From assembly GCF_004010325.2 (NCBI RefSeq), contig NZ_SADR02000001.1, forward strand, positions 454,239 through 518,238: DNA of 64,000 nt, in the 5' to 3' direction. The DNA is from Mesorhizobium sp. M00.F.Ca.ET.216.01.1.1 (GTDB lineage: Bacteria > Pseudomonadota > Alphaproteobacteria > Rhizobiales > Rhizobiaceae). The position numbers and the translations under genes were made by a program. Of the stretch, positions 63,996 through 64,000 are shown piece by piece (the first letter of the stretch is position 1; every line of letters begins with the position of its first letter). The notes below the pieces were generated by a model. It worked only from the letters and a program-made list of their open reading frames with translations, made no database searches and was not told where the DNA came from.

Positions 63996-64000
63996 CAAAA

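Overview
The window looks like chromosome of a Mesorhizobium-type rhizobium (Alphaproteobacteria, Hyphomicrobiales/Rhizobiales). GC content is high. The clpP-clpX-lon-hup block and the bamE / CBP3-DUF177-plsX-fabH-ihfA-merR block have alphaproteobacterial order. ABC importers are abundant, a SyrA/ExoX-like small membrane protein and a DUF2842 protein are present, and intergenic palindromic repeats of rhizobial style recur. No rRNA, CRISPR array, transposase or prophage gene is visible.

Layout. 1-1078: end of an M23 peptidase gene. 1196-6129: a ROK regulator, a one-ATPase sugar ABC importer and an SDR dehydrogenase. 6269-7807: a secreted AcpA/phospholipase C-type phosphoesterase. 8072-13352: a tightly packed six-gene unit (FAD-linked 2-hydroxyacid dehydrogenase, GntR/FCD regulator, VOC protein, NitT/TauT-type ABC importer). 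13.4-14.2 kb: tRNA-Val, tRNA-Asp and a SyrA/ExoX-like gene. 14.5-23.7 kb: a two-way sugar locus (PfkB kinase, RbsD/FucU mutarotase and UgpC-type ATPase on one strand; a large binding protein and two permeases on the other), followed by a SIS isomerase plus creatininase-family hydrolase pair and an L-fucose-dehydrogenase-like aldo/keto reductase. 23.8-29.3 kb: HU, Lon, ClpX, ClpP. 29.5-36.3 kb: metabolic genes (amine/amino acid oxidase, P450, cupin, O-acetylhomoserine sulfhydrylase, CoA-binding protein, VOC, ECHDC3-like hydratase, thioesterase).

36.3-36.9 kb: a hicAB toxin-antitoxin pair whose toxin carries an early stop. 37.0-38.2 kb: rplM-rpsI behind a strong promoter and a leader that can form two competing hairpins. 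38.2-45.5 kb: LysR/aldo-keto reductase, GDPD, agmatinase, argC, a DUF559 nuclease-like protein, ctaA, DUF2842. 45.7-55.2 kb: an exopolysaccharide locus (deacetylase, BcsL/CelD-type acetyltransferase, Wzz-type co-polymerase with a degenerate tyrosine-kinase domain, Wza lipoprotein, GT4 glycosyltransferase, initiating hexose-1-phosphate transferase, Wzy-like ligase/polymerase), similar in content to rhizobial unipolar-polysaccharide loci. 55.4-58.4 kb: tRNA-Pro, small secreted or unknown proteins, a YbaK-type deacylase and a small XRE regulator. 58.5-63.6 kb: MerR, IHF alpha, FabH, PlsX, DUF177, cytochrome bc1 chaperone, BamE.

The most unusual items are the unassigned sugar locus with its SIS/creatininase pair, the six-gene FAD-oxidase/VOC/ABC unit, the broken HicA beside an intact HicB, the pseudo-kinase-like Wzz protein, the rplM leader, and a 145-bp palindromic element whose end supplies the stop codon of the deacetylase gene.
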